A stretch of 64,000 nucleotides of DNA from JAAZNO01 sp964508025 (GTDB lineage: Bacteria > Chloroflexota > Anaerolineae > B4-G1 > SLSP01): the NCBI GenBank assembly GCA_964508025.1, contig CAZDSF010000007.1:20701-84700 (forward strand), read 5' to 3'. The translations under genes and the position numbers were made by a program. Below the pieces are notes generated by a model, which ran no database searches, was not told the origin of the DNA, and worked only from the letters and a program-made list of their open reading frames with translations. This document shows positions 25,851 to 36,699 of the stretch, in pieces; positions within the stretch are counted from its first letter, which is position 1; the number at the start of each line of letters is the position of its first letter.

Positions 25851-27100
25851 CAGTCCCTTAGTGCCGGATTGAATACCTGGTCGAGACCGGTATTCATCAA
25901 ATTCATGGAGAATGTAATGAGCGCAATCGTGATGAGCACCGGCAGATAAGCCCACCATTTTCCCAGGATGTGCGCCTGGTAGATCATCGCCCAGTTCATC
26001 ATCAGGCCCAGCGTGGGCACCTCCGTAGTTCGGGGGCCTAGACCCAGGATGGATAGCCCGGCTTCTGCCAGGATCCCGGAGGAGATCTGTAGAATCATCG
26101 CCATCACCACATACGAGGCGATGTAGGGCAGAATGTCGTTGAGGATGATGTGCACGATGGAATGCCCGGAGAGTTTCGAGAGGTTGACGTGGTCGCGGTG
26201 GCGCAGGGAAACCACTTGCGCGCGCACTGCGCGGGTGGTCCAGACCCAAGAGGTGAAGCCGATCACGACTGCCACCGTGACGGCGCCGCGTTTTTCCTGA
26301 CCGATGCTGAAGGAGATCAGAATCAGCAGCACGAAACCGGGGATGACCGTAAAGAGGTTGGTGATGAACATGATGATGTCATCCACCACGCCCCCGATAT
26401 AGCCGGCCAATAATCCCAGCGTCAGCCCGATCAGGGTGGCAATGATGCCGGCGACGAAACCGATTTGCAGCGAGACGCGGGTGGCGGTGACCAGCTGCGT
26501 CAGCACATCCCTGCCGAAGTTATCGGTGCCCAGCGGCAGTACGCGCACATTTGCCACCTGCCGGATGTTCACATAATCCGAGGGGGCGATGACGCCGCGC
26601 TCTTCGAGCTCGCCTGTCTCCGCATTCCTCTCGGCAATACTGATATCCCCGGTTGATAGAAGTCCTCGCAGGGAGGTGTTCAAGCGCACGAAGTAATTGT
26701 GGCGCGCATTGGTCATACCGGGAATTCTGCGGGTGGAAGTGTAGTGCGTTATCCACAGTCCCAGGAGTTCCGCCGTGTCCTCAATTTCGATCTCATCTTC
26801 GGGGATACCAACAGCCACCAGCCATTCCTGCATTGCCAGGCGGTCGGCGGGGTTCAGCCTGTTGGCGACCCGTTTGGCGGCAGCATTCTCCAGTCTGAGA
26901 ACGTATTTAGGCGCATCAATGGTGTCGTAGGTGTTCACATAGATCCCCGGCGGGAAAAACGTTCCCTGACCGATGATCGCCAAAGGGTCATCAGTAACAA
27001 TCAGCGGATAGATGAACACAATCAGTAAAATCGCCATGAAAATGGCAAAACCGATCACGAACTTGCCGGAGCGAAAGACTTGTCGAATTGTATGTTTCAT
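25850..27100 (-). CDS. Opp/Dpp-type ABC transporter permease (DppC-like) with large extracytoplasmic insert, system 2
   Basis: The 416-residue protein has an N-terminal membrane helix (FVIGFAIFMAILLIVFIYPLIV). An extracytoplasmic region of about 150 residues follows, with RVANRLNPADRLAMQEWL and ISIAERNAETGELEERG. The DppC core then begins at GTDNFGRDVLTQLVTATRVSLQIG. The cytoplasmic coupling loop is SKLSGHSIVHIILNDILPYI. The insert is far longer than in enteric DppC and suggests a dedicated contact with the binding protein. It precedes the OppD-like gene with a one-base overlap. Confidence 0.9.
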   Translation of the reverse strand: MKHTIRQVFRSGKFVIGFAIFMAILLIVFIYPLIVTDDPLAIIGQGTFFPPGIYVNTYDTIDAPKYVLRLENAAAKRVANRLNPADRLAMQEWLVAVGIPEDEIEIEDTAELLGLWITHYTSTRRIPGMTNARHNYFVRLNTSLRGLLSTGDISIAERNAETGELEERGVIAPSDYVNIRQVANVRVLPLGTDNFGRDVLTQLVTATRVSLQIGFVAGIIATLIGLTLGLLAGYIGGVVDDIIMFITNLFTVIPGFVLLILISFSIGQEKRGAVTVAVVIGFTSWVWTTRAVRAQVVSLRHRDHVNLSKLSGHSIVHIILNDILPYIASYVVMAMILQISSGILAEAGLSILGLGPRTTEVPTLGLMMNWAMIYQAHILGKWWAYLPVLITIALITFSMNLMNTGLDQVFNPALRD

Positions 27101-27126
27101 ACCCGCATCTTCCCTTACTTACCCGG

Positions 27127-28131
27127 CTAATCTGCCTGCGCGGCTTTGATGCGCGGGTCAATGATGCCGTAGAGGATTTCGATGATGAAGTTTGCGCTCA
27201 GCACCATGACCGTGATGATCAATGTGGAAGCCGAAATCAGGGGATAATCTTGCCCCATAACGCCGGTCAGAAGCGTATAGCCCAGCCCTGGATAACTGAA
27301 AATGATCTCCGCTACCAGAGCGCCGCCGACCATCGTGCCGATGGACAATGCCAGGCCGGTGATTTGGGGCAACATGGCATTGCGGAACACATAGCCGATG
27401 ATTTTGCGATCCTTGATGCCCATGAACCGGGCAAACTTCACGTAATCCGCATTCAGCTCGTAGATCGCCATCGAGCGCATTCCAATCGCTTGACCGCCGA
27501 TGGCGATCAAGACAATAGACCAGAATGGCAGCTGATAATGTAGGATCACGGAGCGGAAGAATCTCCAGCTCAGGCTGGGAATCAAATCGAAGCCGTAGCC
27601 TCCAGACGTGGGGAACCATTCTAATGTCACCCCAAAAATGACCAGCATGATGATTGCCATACCAAAGGCCGGGAAGTTGCTCACAAAAATGCTGATGGGC
27701 ATGAGCACTTTGTCGAAGCCGCCCTTGAGGTAAGCCGCCAACGCGCCCAGCGTGTTTCCAATGAGCCACCCGACAATGATCGCGGGGAATTGCAGCCCTA
27801 TCGTCCACAGAATTGAACCCCTGAGTACGCTGGCTACTGTTCTGGGATACTGGCTAAACGAGAACCCGAAGTCGCCCTGTACCACATTTCTCATGTAGAT
27901 GAAAAACTGCTCATACATGGGCTTGTTGGTGCCAAACAGGTCCGCGTATTGCTGGTAAATCGCTTGCACTCCGGTGGCATCGCTCATGCCTTGCGCCAAC
28001 CGGGCCACAATCGCTGCTACGGGATCTCCGGGCATCAAGCGGGGTAGGATGAAATTCAGGATGAAGGCAAACACAAAGGTGATCAGGAACCAGCCCAGCT
28101 TGTTGAGGAAATACCTTCGGTATCCTTTCAA
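27127..28131 (-). CDS. Opp/Dpp-type ABC transporter permease (DppB-like), system 2
   Basis: The 334-residue permease starts LNKLGWFLITFVFAFILNFILPRLMPGDPV, the standard DppB N-terminus with the first membrane helix. It has several further membrane segments, the coupling loop FARFMGIKDRKIIGYVFRNAMLPQI and the C-terminal IDPRIKAA. GAGGGAGGT-like sequence lies near the start. It is separated from the binding-protein gene by 172 bases holding two stem-loops. Confidence 0.92.
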   Translation of the reverse strand: MKGYRRYFLNKLGWFLITFVFAFILNFILPRLMPGDPVAAIVARLAQGMSDATGVQAIYQQYADLFGTNKPMYEQFFIYMRNVVQGDFGFSFSQYPRTVASVLRGSILWTIGLQFPAIIVGWLIGNTLGALAAYLKGGFDKVLMPISIFVSNFPAFGMAIIMLVIFGVTLEWFPTSGGYGFDLIPSLSWRFFRSVILHYQLPFWSIVLIAIGGQAIGMRSMAIYELNADYVKFARFMGIKDRKIIGYVFRNAMLPQITGLALSIGTMVGGALVAEIIFSYPGLGYTLLTGVMGQDYPLISASTLIITVMVLSANFIIEILYGIIDPRIKAAQAD

Positions 28132-28169
28132 CGCAGCACCTCCCTCTGATGAAAGTTATCTTTGAAAAT

Positions 28170-28208
28170 GATTTTTGTGTGCGGGCGAAAAGCCCGCACA
28201 CAAAAATC
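28170..28208 (-). promoter_or_regulatory. Intercistronic hairpin between binding protein and permease, system 2
   Basis: A perfect 17-bp stem (28170-28186 with 28192-28208) closes a GAAAA loop; the arms read GATTTTTGTGTGCGGGC and GCCCGCACACAAAAATC. A T-rich flank allows partial termination or RNA stabilisation, in the same place as the hairpin in system 1. Confidence 0.78.
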
Positions 28209-28227
28209 GCTCTTTGGATTCGGGTTC

Positions 28228-28289
28228 CAGGACGCCGATGGTCTGTTGGTGGGCGGATGGGAGATTCTCATGTCACATCCGGCGTCCTG
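28228..28289 (-). promoter_or_regulatory. Second inverted repeat after the binding-protein gene, system 2
   Basis: CAGGACGCCGATG (28228-28240) pairs with CATCCGGCGTCCTG (28276-28289) with one bulged base, loop about 35 bases. It starts 15 bases after the binding-protein stop and precedes the 17-bp hairpin, giving two stem-loops in series. Confidence 0.6.
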
Positions 28290-28303
28290 AAATCGAACTC
28301 GTG

Positions 28304-30202
<1,899 letters not shown>

Positions 30203-30351
30203 TTCAGATAGCTCCTTCCTAATTGATTGTGTTAACAAACGTCATAGCTTTGAATTTTCGTGTAACAACATCACTCCATTGATGCGATAGCGGCCTCCTT
30301 TCTTAACATGCGAGCGCACCTGGGTGAAAGCTCGCCAAAAGATGCCTCTGC

Positions 30352-31389
30352 CTACAACCTCGGCTCTGGAAGCTTGAACCGGGCTACGGATTCCCGTATC
30401 ACCAGTTCCGTTTGCAGCAGCATCGTGACTGCGGGCATGTTGGGGTTGCGTGCACGCTCTAACAACTGCCGCACGCCCAGACGCCCCATCAACACTTTGT
30501 CTACGTGCATCGTAGTCAGGGCCGGGCTGATCTCGTGAATCAACACAAGATTGTCGAAGCCAATGACCGAAAGATCTTCGGGCACGCGCAACTGCAGATC
30601 CCGCGCCGCCTTGAGCACGCCGAGCGCGGTCTCATCATTACAGGCGAAGATGGCGGTGATGGGCGCGCGCTGGAGCAGCCGCTGGGTGGCTTTATAGCCC
30701 GCCTGACGATCCAGCGCCGATTCCTCGATGAAGGTCTCGGTGATACCCGCGCGGCGCAGCGCTTCGACATATCCCGCGCGGCGTTCGCGGATACTAGGAT
30801 AGGCATCTGCCGTGCTGCCGATTAAGCCAATGCGCTGATGTCCGTGCTCAAGCAGATAGCGCGTCGCGGTCAAAGCCCCGGAGAAGTTGTCCGTCAGCAC
30901 CCGATCACAGGTTTGGTTGCCTGCCGTGTACCCATCGAGCATGACGATGGGAATGTTGCGCTGCCGTCTGATGGTGTCTAGCGCCGTTTCGATGAATGTG
31001 CCGCAGAGGATCAGCCCATCAATGCGAGCCTCGCTCAGCATGATCGGCCAGTGAACAGGGCGGCTCTGCGTGTCTACTTCGATATTGGAGTACATCAGAT
31101 GCAGACCGCGCTCGCGGCATTCGGCTTCGACGCCCGATTGCACGTAGGCATAGAAGTGATTGACCGGCTCGCGATCGTCAACGTCGTGCTTCAGCAGTAA
31201 GCCCACCACCGAAATCGGGTTATCTAGCGGCAGGCTGAGGGTCTTGAGCGGGTAGCCCAACGCAGTTGCCGCTTGTATCACGCGCGCGCGGGTCTCTTGG
31301 GCCACGCCAGGGCGATTGTTGAGCGCTTGGGAAGCGGTCCCAAGCGAGACTCCGGCTGATTCTGCAACTTCGCGTAACGTTACTGCCAC
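30352..31389 (-). CDS. LacI family transcriptional regulator, copy 2
   Basis: The 345-residue regulator starts at GTG 31389, with AGGAG upstream. The helix-turn-helix (LREVAESAGVSLGTASQALNN) differs from copy 1 at one position, and the sensor domain is very similar throughout. It is encoded upstream of the system 2 binding protein and diverges from the STAND regulator. Sensor differences (for example RRQRNIP for KHHQNIP, and TAGNQTC for ATSQQGY) could shift ligand response while the operator stays shared. Cross-regulation of both transporters is therefore expected. Confidence 0.93.
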   Translation of the reverse strand: MAVTLREVAESAGVSLGTASQALNNRPGVAQETRARVIQAATALGYPLKTLSLPLDNPISVVGLLLKHDVDDREPVNHFYAYVQSGVEAECRERGLHLMYSNIEVDTQSRPVHWPIMLSEARIDGLILCGTFIETALDTIRRQRNIPIVMLDGYTAGNQTCDRVLTDNFSGALTATRYLLEHGHQRIGLIGSTADAYPSIRERRAGYVEALRRAGITETFIEESALDRQAGYKATQRLLQRAPITAIFACNDETALGVLKAARDLQLRVPEDLSVIGFDNLVLIHEISPALTTMHVDKVLMGRLGVRQLLERARNPNMPAVTMLLQTELVIRESVARFKLPEPRL

Positions 31390-31427
31390 TGACTGCTCCT
31401 GATGTGTCCTGCGGGGGCGAATTGAAT

Positions 31428-31440
31428 GTGAACAGTTCAC
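31428..31440. promoter_or_regulatory. Putative LacI operator upstream of copy 2 (palindrome)
   Basis: GTGAAC-A-GTTCAC is a perfect 13-bp palindrome. A second GTGAACAGTTTCA site lies at 31461-31473, just downstream of the -10 box on the minus strand. The GTGAACA/CTGAACA half-site is shared with the leader of copy 1. Confidence 0.65.
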
Positions 31441-31474
31441 TTATTTTATTCGAAAGTTTAGTGAACAGTTTCAT

Positions 31475-31483
31475 TCTATACCA
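31475..31483 (-). promoter_or_regulatory. Extended -10 promoter for LacI copy 2
   Basis: TGGTATAGA on the minus strand is an extended -10. No -35 consensus is visible; the phased TGCA motifs take that place, exactly as at copy 1. Confidence 0.55.
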
Positions 31484-31500
31484 AGGCTTCTCGACGTGAG

Positions 31501-31538
31501 TGCAGATATAGTGCAATTATAGTGCAAGTATGGTGCAA
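31501..31538. promoter_or_regulatory. Four TGCA motifs phased at 11 bp, copy 2
   Basis: TGCAG (31501), TGCAA (31512), TGCAA (31523) and TGCAA (31534) begin exactly 11 bp apart, 21 bp upstream of the LacI copy 2 -10 box. They also lie 20 bp upstream of the STAND gene's -35, so a bound protein could affect both divergent promoters. Confidence 0.65.
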
Positions 31539-31557
31539 TGTGGACGCAGAGAGCGGC

Positions 31558-31594
31558 TGGTCATTTCTGCATATCCTGGATATAATAAGGATAT
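31558..31594 (+). promoter_or_regulatory. Promoter of the STAND regulator with palindrome over the -10
   Basis: TGGTCA (31558-31563), 17 bp, TATAAT (31581-31586). An inverted repeat ATATCCT-N10-AGGATAT (31571-31594) is centred on the -10 box and could be an operator for autoregulation. The start codon is 36 bases downstream. Confidence 0.65.
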
Positions 31595-31621
31595 GGCTGC
31601 AAGTCACTTTCCAGAGGGGTA

Positions 31622-34177
31622 ATGCACGTGAAAGACGTTATCTGGGATGATAAACACCTCAAAGCCGTGTTACGGCTGCCGCGCTATCCCCTGACGCTGA
31701 TCGAGCAAGAGCCATGGCACACGTGGATTGAGCAGCATGGCGGCTTGCGTGCGGTGCATGAATACCTGAGCGCCTGTTCTCTCCCGCCGCATGAGAAGGA
31801 GCTCCTGGCGCTCATTGTGCGCCACCCGGGCGCTTCGGTGCAGTTCTACTGCGAACGCTTGTGCATCAGCCGGCGCACGTATGCCAACTATGTGAATAGC
31901 CTGTGCGCTACATTGCTGTTGCACTTGAATGCGACGGTAGCGCCGGTCGCCGTGACAGAAGTGACCGCATATCATGGTAACGTGCCGGCGCCGTTGACAG
32001 CGCTCATCGGCGCGGATGAAGCGGTCGCGGGGGTGCTTGCTTTGCTGCAACAACCTGCGGTGCGCTGTATCACGCTGACCGGCCCTGGCGGGGTGGGGAA
32101 GACCCGGCTGGCGATTGAGATTGCCAACCAGGTGCAATCGGATTTCGCTGATGGCGTGTATTTTATCGCTCTGGATGCGATTTCTGATTCCGCGTTGCTG
32201 AGCGCGACGATCATTCGCGTGCTCAACTTGCGGCTTGGCGGTACGGAAACGCCGCTAGAGGCGCTCAAAACCTATCTGCGCACCAAACGCCTGCTCTTTG
32301 TGTTGGATAATCTGGAGCATCTATCCGGTGTGGGGGCGGTGATCGCTGCGCTTTTGCAGGCAGCCCCCGGTCTCAAGATCCTCAGTACCAGCCGTGAGAT
32401 GCTTAATGTGTATGGTGAACATTGCTTTATTGTGACGCCGTTGCCCGTGCCCGAACCGCGAGCCATCTCGAACTTTGAGCTGGTGCGGCGTTCCCCCGCT
32501 ATCCAGCTGTTCGTCGAACGGGCGCGCGCAGTCCGCCGCGGCTTCGCGCTCACCCCGGAGAACGCCGCCGCGCTGGTGCAGATCTGTCGGCGTTTCGATG
32601 GACTGCCCCTGGCGATTGAACTCGCTGCGGCGCGTATCAGGACTTATTCCCCCGAACAATTGCTGGCGCAGTTGGAGAACAATGCTGTTACCTTGCGCCA
32701 TCCGCACCAGGATCGTCCCGCGCGGCACCAGAGCTTGTGGGATGTCATCGAGTGGAGTTATCAGCTGCTCAGCGCCCGGCATAAAGCCCTCTTCCGGCGC
32801 CTGGCGGTGTTTGAGCACAGCTGGGATATCAAAGCCGCGCAGGCGATCTGTGAATGCGCCGAAGTTCAACTAGGCCTCGAGGCGCTGGTAGATAGGAGCC
32901 TGATTCAGCCTGTGGTGGGAGGCGCAGATCTGCGCTTTTTCATGCTCAATACCTTGCGCGAATATGCTCTGGAGCAGCTGCGTATGGTGGGCGAAGCTGA
33001 AGAAACGCTGCGCCGCCATGCCTGGCACTATCTGCTGCAAGTTGAAATCGCCGAAACGGCCATTGGTAAACCTGAGCATCCCGCAGCGGCGGCATGGCTA
33101 AAATCTGAACACGGCAATCTACAAACTGCATTGCGCTGGATGTTGGAACAAGGAGAAGCGGTGATGGCGCTGCGCCTGGTGGGCGCCGTCTTTCGTTTCT
33201 GGCAGGCGCAGGGAGTATTGACCGAGGGGCGCTATTGGCTCACGCGGGCGTTGGCAGCCGGCGCCGAGGCCGCCGATACCTATCGCTTGAAGGCCCTCTG
33301 GGGCGCCGGTTGGTTAGCGGCGACCCAGAGTGATATTCCAGCAGCGACAACGTATTTCGAGGAAGGGTTGTCATTGGCGCAGAAGTCGCAGGAACCGCGC
33401 TGGATTGGCTTGACTCAGACCGGGCTAGGTGAGGTGCGCCGTGCGCAGCAGCGCTATGCAGAAGCGCGTCAGCTGTTCGAATCGAGCCTGGAGATCTTCA
33501 GTGGGCTTGAGGACCATGAGGAAATTGCCTGGTCTCTGGATCAGCTGAGCCGCCTGGCCTTGGAGCAACAGGATTTCCCCCTGGCGCAGCAATTTGCTGA
33601 AGCCAGCCTGACGCTTTTCCGCGAGCATCGCCATCAGTGGGGTATGTTGTGCGCGTTGGATCACCTTGGCGATGCGTTATGGAATCAGGGGCAATACGGG
33701 CTTGCTGGAACGCTATTTGAAGAGGCTTTGCAGCAATCGCAGGTGTTTCAGGGCCGTTGGCTGGTAGCCTGGACGCTTTGCAAACTCACCTCCGTGAGGT
33801 TGGCGCAGGGCGAAATAGCTCAGGCGCGCGCGGCGCTTGCCGAAAGCTTGCGCTTGCACATCGAGGCGGAGAACATACTGGGTATGGTGGCCTGTTTGAG
33901 TCGTCTGGTCATGCTGGCTGCTGCGCAGAATGCCTCGCGTGACACGGTGCAATTCTACGCTGCGATGCAAACCCTGCACCGCAGTCTGAATCTTCCGCCC
34001 CTGGCGACAATCTTCGTGCGTGGGCTGACCCAGGCATTGGCTGAGGCGCGCACACAATTGGAACCGGCGATTTTCGCCGAAGCCTGGGCTTATGGGCAAA
34101 TGTGGACTCTGGCGCAGGCCCTCGAACACGCTGAAAACTGGTTGGCGACTGAGGTGTGCGCCGCCCCCAAGCGATAG
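31622..34177 (+). CDS. STAND-type ATPase regulator (AfsR/NB-ARC-like) with TPR C-terminus
   Basis: The 851-residue protein has an N-terminal helical/HTH-like region to about residue 105 (FYCERLCISRRTYANYVNSL). An NB-ARC ATPase follows, with Walker A GPGGVGKTRLA near residue 157 and Walker B RLLFVLDNLEHL near 223; then GLPLAIELAAARIRTYSP and a winged-helix region. A TPR superhelix runs from about 480 to the end. No BTAD or LuxR domain is seen. Such proteins act as nucleotide-switch regulators that sense a ligand through the TPR part. Its position, divergent from LacI copy 2, makes it a candidate activator of the transporter genes; this is inference. Confidence 0.8.
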   Translation: MHVKDVIWDDKHLKAVLRLPRYPLTLIEQEPWHTWIEQHGGLRAVHEYLSACSLPPHEKELLALIVRHPGASVQFYCERLCISRRTYANYVNSLCATLLLHLNATVAPVAVTEVTAYHGNVPAPLTALIGADEAVAGVLALLQQPAVRCITLTGPGGVGKTRLAIEIANQVQSDFADGVYFIALDAISDSALLSATIIRVLNLRLGGTETPLEALKTYLRTKRLLFVLDNLEHLSGVGAVIAALLQAAPGLKILSTSREMLNVYGEHCFIVTPLPVPEPRAISNFELVRRSPAIQLFVERARAVRRGFALTPENAAALVQICRRFDGLPLAIELAAARIRTYSPEQLLAQLENNAVTLRHPHQDRPARHQSLWDVIEWSYQLLSARHKALFRRLAVFEHSWDIKAAQAICECAEVQLGLEALVDRSLIQPVVGGADLRFFMLNTLREYALEQLRMVGEAEETLRRHAWHYLLQVEIAETAIGKPEHPAAAAWLKSEHGNLQTALRWMLEQGEAVMALRLVGAVFRFWQAQGVLTEGRYWLTRALAAGAEAADTYRLKALWGAGWLAATQSDIPAATTYFEEGLSLAQKSQEPRWIGLTQTGLGEVRRAQQRYAEARQLFESSLEIFSGLEDHEEIAWSLDQLSRLALEQQDFPLAQQFAEASLTLFREHRHQWGMLCALDHLGDALWNQGQYGLAGTLFEEALQQSQVFQGRWLVAWTLCKLTSVRLAQGEIAQARAALAESLRLHIEAENILGMVACLSRLVMLAAAQNASRDTVQFYAAMQTLHRSLNLPPLATIFVRGLTQALAEARTQLEPAIFAEAWAYGQMWTLAQALEHAENWLATEVCAAPKR

Positions 34178-34404
34178 CAAAGCCGGCTCATCCTCGCCTC
34201 TGATCCAGGTTCGTGGCAGCATCCTTGACCTACCTGCTGCCGGAAAGCGTTGCCCCTGTCTGTCACCCGTTGCCAATCCCCACAATCGTGCTATCATCAG
34301 CGCGATTGATTAGCCCATGCAACTATGCAGGAGCAAACACGTTCGCGTTTTGGTGTGACTTGACCGATCCCGATGGTTTGTTAGCCGATATCTTCTTTAC
34401 TATT

Positions 34405-34416
34405 GTATGGTATAAT
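34405..34416 (+). promoter_or_regulatory. Extended -10 promoter of the TPR-Hsp70 operon
   Basis: TGTATGG then TATAAT (34411-34416) gives an extended -10 (TGG before TATAAT), 46 bases upstream of the TPR gene start. A good -35 is not evident. No CIRCE (TTAGCACTC inverted repeat) heat-shock element is present. The rest of 34178-34462 shows nothing I can name. Confidence 0.55.
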
Positions 34417-34462
34417 CCGAAGTGCTTTACAGGTTTCATTTGGTTAGGAATCACGCGAGGGT

Positions 34463-36691
34463 ATGGCAAAACGTTCAAAGCAAAAGAAAGGCGTCGGCCA
34501 AAGCGCCGACGCCTTACGCAATAATGGTTTACAGGCATTTAGAGGCGGGGATTATACCCGCGCCATCGAGATTTGGGAGCGGGTGGGACGGCAAACACCC
34601 ACCAAATTGCCCGTTGCCGCGCTGGCTGAGGCGTATTTTCGGCGTGGGCTACAAGAACTACAGAACCGGGCCTCTGATGCCGATCTGAAGACCGGCGTGC
34701 AGGACTTGCGGCGCGCAGTCGAGTTACAGCCGGCGGAGGCGCGGTATCAGCTGCATCTGGGATTGGCCGCGCAAAGGCAAGGCGATCTAGAAACGGCTAT
34801 CGCGGCTTACCGACAGGCGCGGCAGCAGGCGCAGGAATTTGCGGATCGGGCTGCTTATCCTCTGGCTGTAGCCCTGTTGCAGCAGGGCGCGGATCTCGCT
34901 GCCGATCCGGTCTGGTCGGCGCTCACGCTGCAAGAGCGGGTAATGTTGCAAGAGGCCAGTGCATTTCGCCGGCGTCCCTATACGCTTTCTGCTGATGCGC
35001 CGGCGCTCTGGCAAGGCTTGGTCGCTCTGGATAACGGGAATATCCAGGAAGCCGCCATGCTGTTACGCCAGACGTTGGCCGCTCCTGGCTCCACAATAGA
35101 AGCTGCCCTGACACACTACTATCTCGGTGTGATCGCGGCTCAGGCTGAGGATTGGCCGGCGGCGGTGGCGGAGTGGCGCGCAGCGGCAGCCGCCGGGTTG
35201 GATAGTGCTCATGGTCGTGAAAATCTCGCCGAAGCGCTACATCGGCTGGCCGAAGAAGCCGCTCAGGCCGGGGACTTCGATCATGCGTTGTCTGTGGCCG
35301 AAGAAACTCTCAAGTATCGCTCCACAGACAAGGCGCTCCAAGAATTGCTCTCGTATCTTTACCAGCAGTGCGCCTATCGCGCGGCGCAGGCGGGTAAATG
35401 GGATGTCGCCCAACAATATTGGGAAAAAGCCAATCTGGTGGATGGCGGCAGCTTTCGGTTGGCCTACAATCGGGCGTTGGCTTATGAGCGGGCAGAGGAT
35501 TTCCTCGCGGCGGCGGAAGCCTGGCGCGAAGCGCTGCGCCGGCGCCCACGGCGCGCTGATCATCCCGATGCCATCTCTGAGGCGCAAGTCTCACGCCTCT
35601 GGCGTCGCGCGGCTGAGTCTTATGTCAAAGCCGGCGAATACGAAGAAGCCTTGCAGGTATATCGCACTGCTGTAAAGTGGGATCCCGACAACCTGGAAAC
35701 GCGCATGATGTTGGTAGAAAGTCTGCTCGATGATGGGCGCTTCTGGGGCGCTGAGAACGAGCTCGCCCGCATCCTGGAGAAAGAGCCGAATCACATTCCC
35801 GCACTGCTCAAAATGGGGGAAGTGCTTTTTGAGAGTGGGAATCCTTGGGAAGCCCAGCGCGCCGAAGGATACTGGTCGCGGGCATTACAACTGGAACCGC
35901 ACAATGAGTTGGTGCAGCAGGCGCTGAGAGACTATTATCTCAATCAAGCCACGGATTTGGCGCTGTGGGGTCGAATTCCAGATGCGATCAGTCTGGGTGA
36001 GAAGGCCCTGGCGCTGCGGCCTCAGGATCCTCAGATTTTAGCCTTACTTGGCGGCTTTAACTTGAAGCTGCGCCAGGAAGAAAAAGGTCAGGCTTATCTG
36101 AAACAGGCTCTGGAGCAATCGGGAGCTGATCAAGATCTGCAGGGTCTGATCTGCGAAATTCAGTTGACTGAAGGCTCTGAAACCCAGTTCTGGCGCATGG
36201 TGCAAGAGATCGAGACGGCGCAGAAGGAATTGTCTTATCTCTTCTATATCAACCTGACCCATAGGCTTCTGGTTGCTGGCAAACCTGCGGTAATGTCCAA
36301 GCTGTTGGAGCGTGCAATTGCAATCGCTCCTGCAGGAACCCCGGTACATCTTGTCATCGGGGAGATGTTGTCTACCACATCGGCCTATGCCCAGGCTCAA
36401 CCCTATCTGGAGCATGCGCTCAGTGTTGGCGAACCGGCCGGGCCGGCATACCTTGCGTTGATGATGTTGACTTTGCGCCAGGGTAAGACGGCGGATGCGC
36501 GCCGTTATTGGCGTGAGGCGGATAAAATCGCCCGTCGCGAAAAAGACCCGGCGTTATTGGAGCGGGTAAGAAGGGGCCGTGAACTTCTGGATGTACCGCC
36601 GATGTTTTTGAATATGGTGTTGGGATTGCCCTTCCTGGGCGACAGTCCCCTTTTGCCTCCCGGTTTTGACTTCGGAGATGACTTTTTTTGA
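34463..36691 (+). CDS. Large tetratricopeptide-repeat protein, Hsp70-operon associated
   Basis: The 742-residue protein starts with a Lys-rich segment (MAKRSKQKKG), then about 15 TPR-like helix pairs, for example GDLETAIAAYRQARQQAQEF, AGEYEEALQVYRTAVKWDPDN and GRIPDAISLGEKALALRPQD. The C-terminus is acidic and phenylalanine-rich (DFGDDFF). No catalytic domain or signal peptide is seen, so it is probably a cytosolic scaffold. It is the first gene of a four-gene unit with J-like, GrpE-like and Hsp70 genes, so it may recruit clients or co-chaperones to the Hsp70. The exact role is unknown. Confidence 0.85.
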   Translation: MAKRSKQKKGVGQSADALRNNGLQAFRGGDYTRAIEIWERVGRQTPTKLPVAALAEAYFRRGLQELQNRASDADLKTGVQDLRRAVELQPAEARYQLHLGLAAQRQGDLETAIAAYRQARQQAQEFADRAAYPLAVALLQQGADLAADPVWSALTLQERVMLQEASAFRRRPYTLSADAPALWQGLVALDNGNIQEAAMLLRQTLAAPGSTIEAALTHYYLGVIAAQAEDWPAAVAEWRAAAAAGLDSAHGRENLAEALHRLAEEAAQAGDFDHALSVAEETLKYRSTDKALQELLSYLYQQCAYRAAQAGKWDVAQQYWEKANLVDGGSFRLAYNRALAYERAEDFLAAAEAWREALRRRPRRADHPDAISEAQVSRLWRRAAESYVKAGEYEEALQVYRTAVKWDPDNLETRMMLVESLLDDGRFWGAENELARILEKEPNHIPALLKMGEVLFESGNPWEAQRAEGYWSRALQLEPHNELVQQALRDYYLNQATDLALWGRIPDAISLGEKALALRPQDPQILALLGGFNLKLRQEEKGQAYLKQALEQSGADQDLQGLICEIQLTEGSETQFWRMVQEIETAQKELSYLFYINLTHRLLVAGKPAVMSKLLERAIAIAPAGTPVHLVIGEMLSTTSAYAQAQPYLEHALSVGEPAGPAYLALMMLTLRQGKTADARRYWREADKIARREKDPALLERVRRGRELLDVPPMFLNMVLGLPFLGDSPLLPPGFDFGDDFF

Positions 36692-36699
36692 GGATGAGG

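Noticed and set aside
30203..30351. LacI operator in the leader of the system 2 binding protein (TGTTAACA-type word near 30230)
   Set aside because: It does not match the GTGAACA/CTGAACA half-sites well enough.
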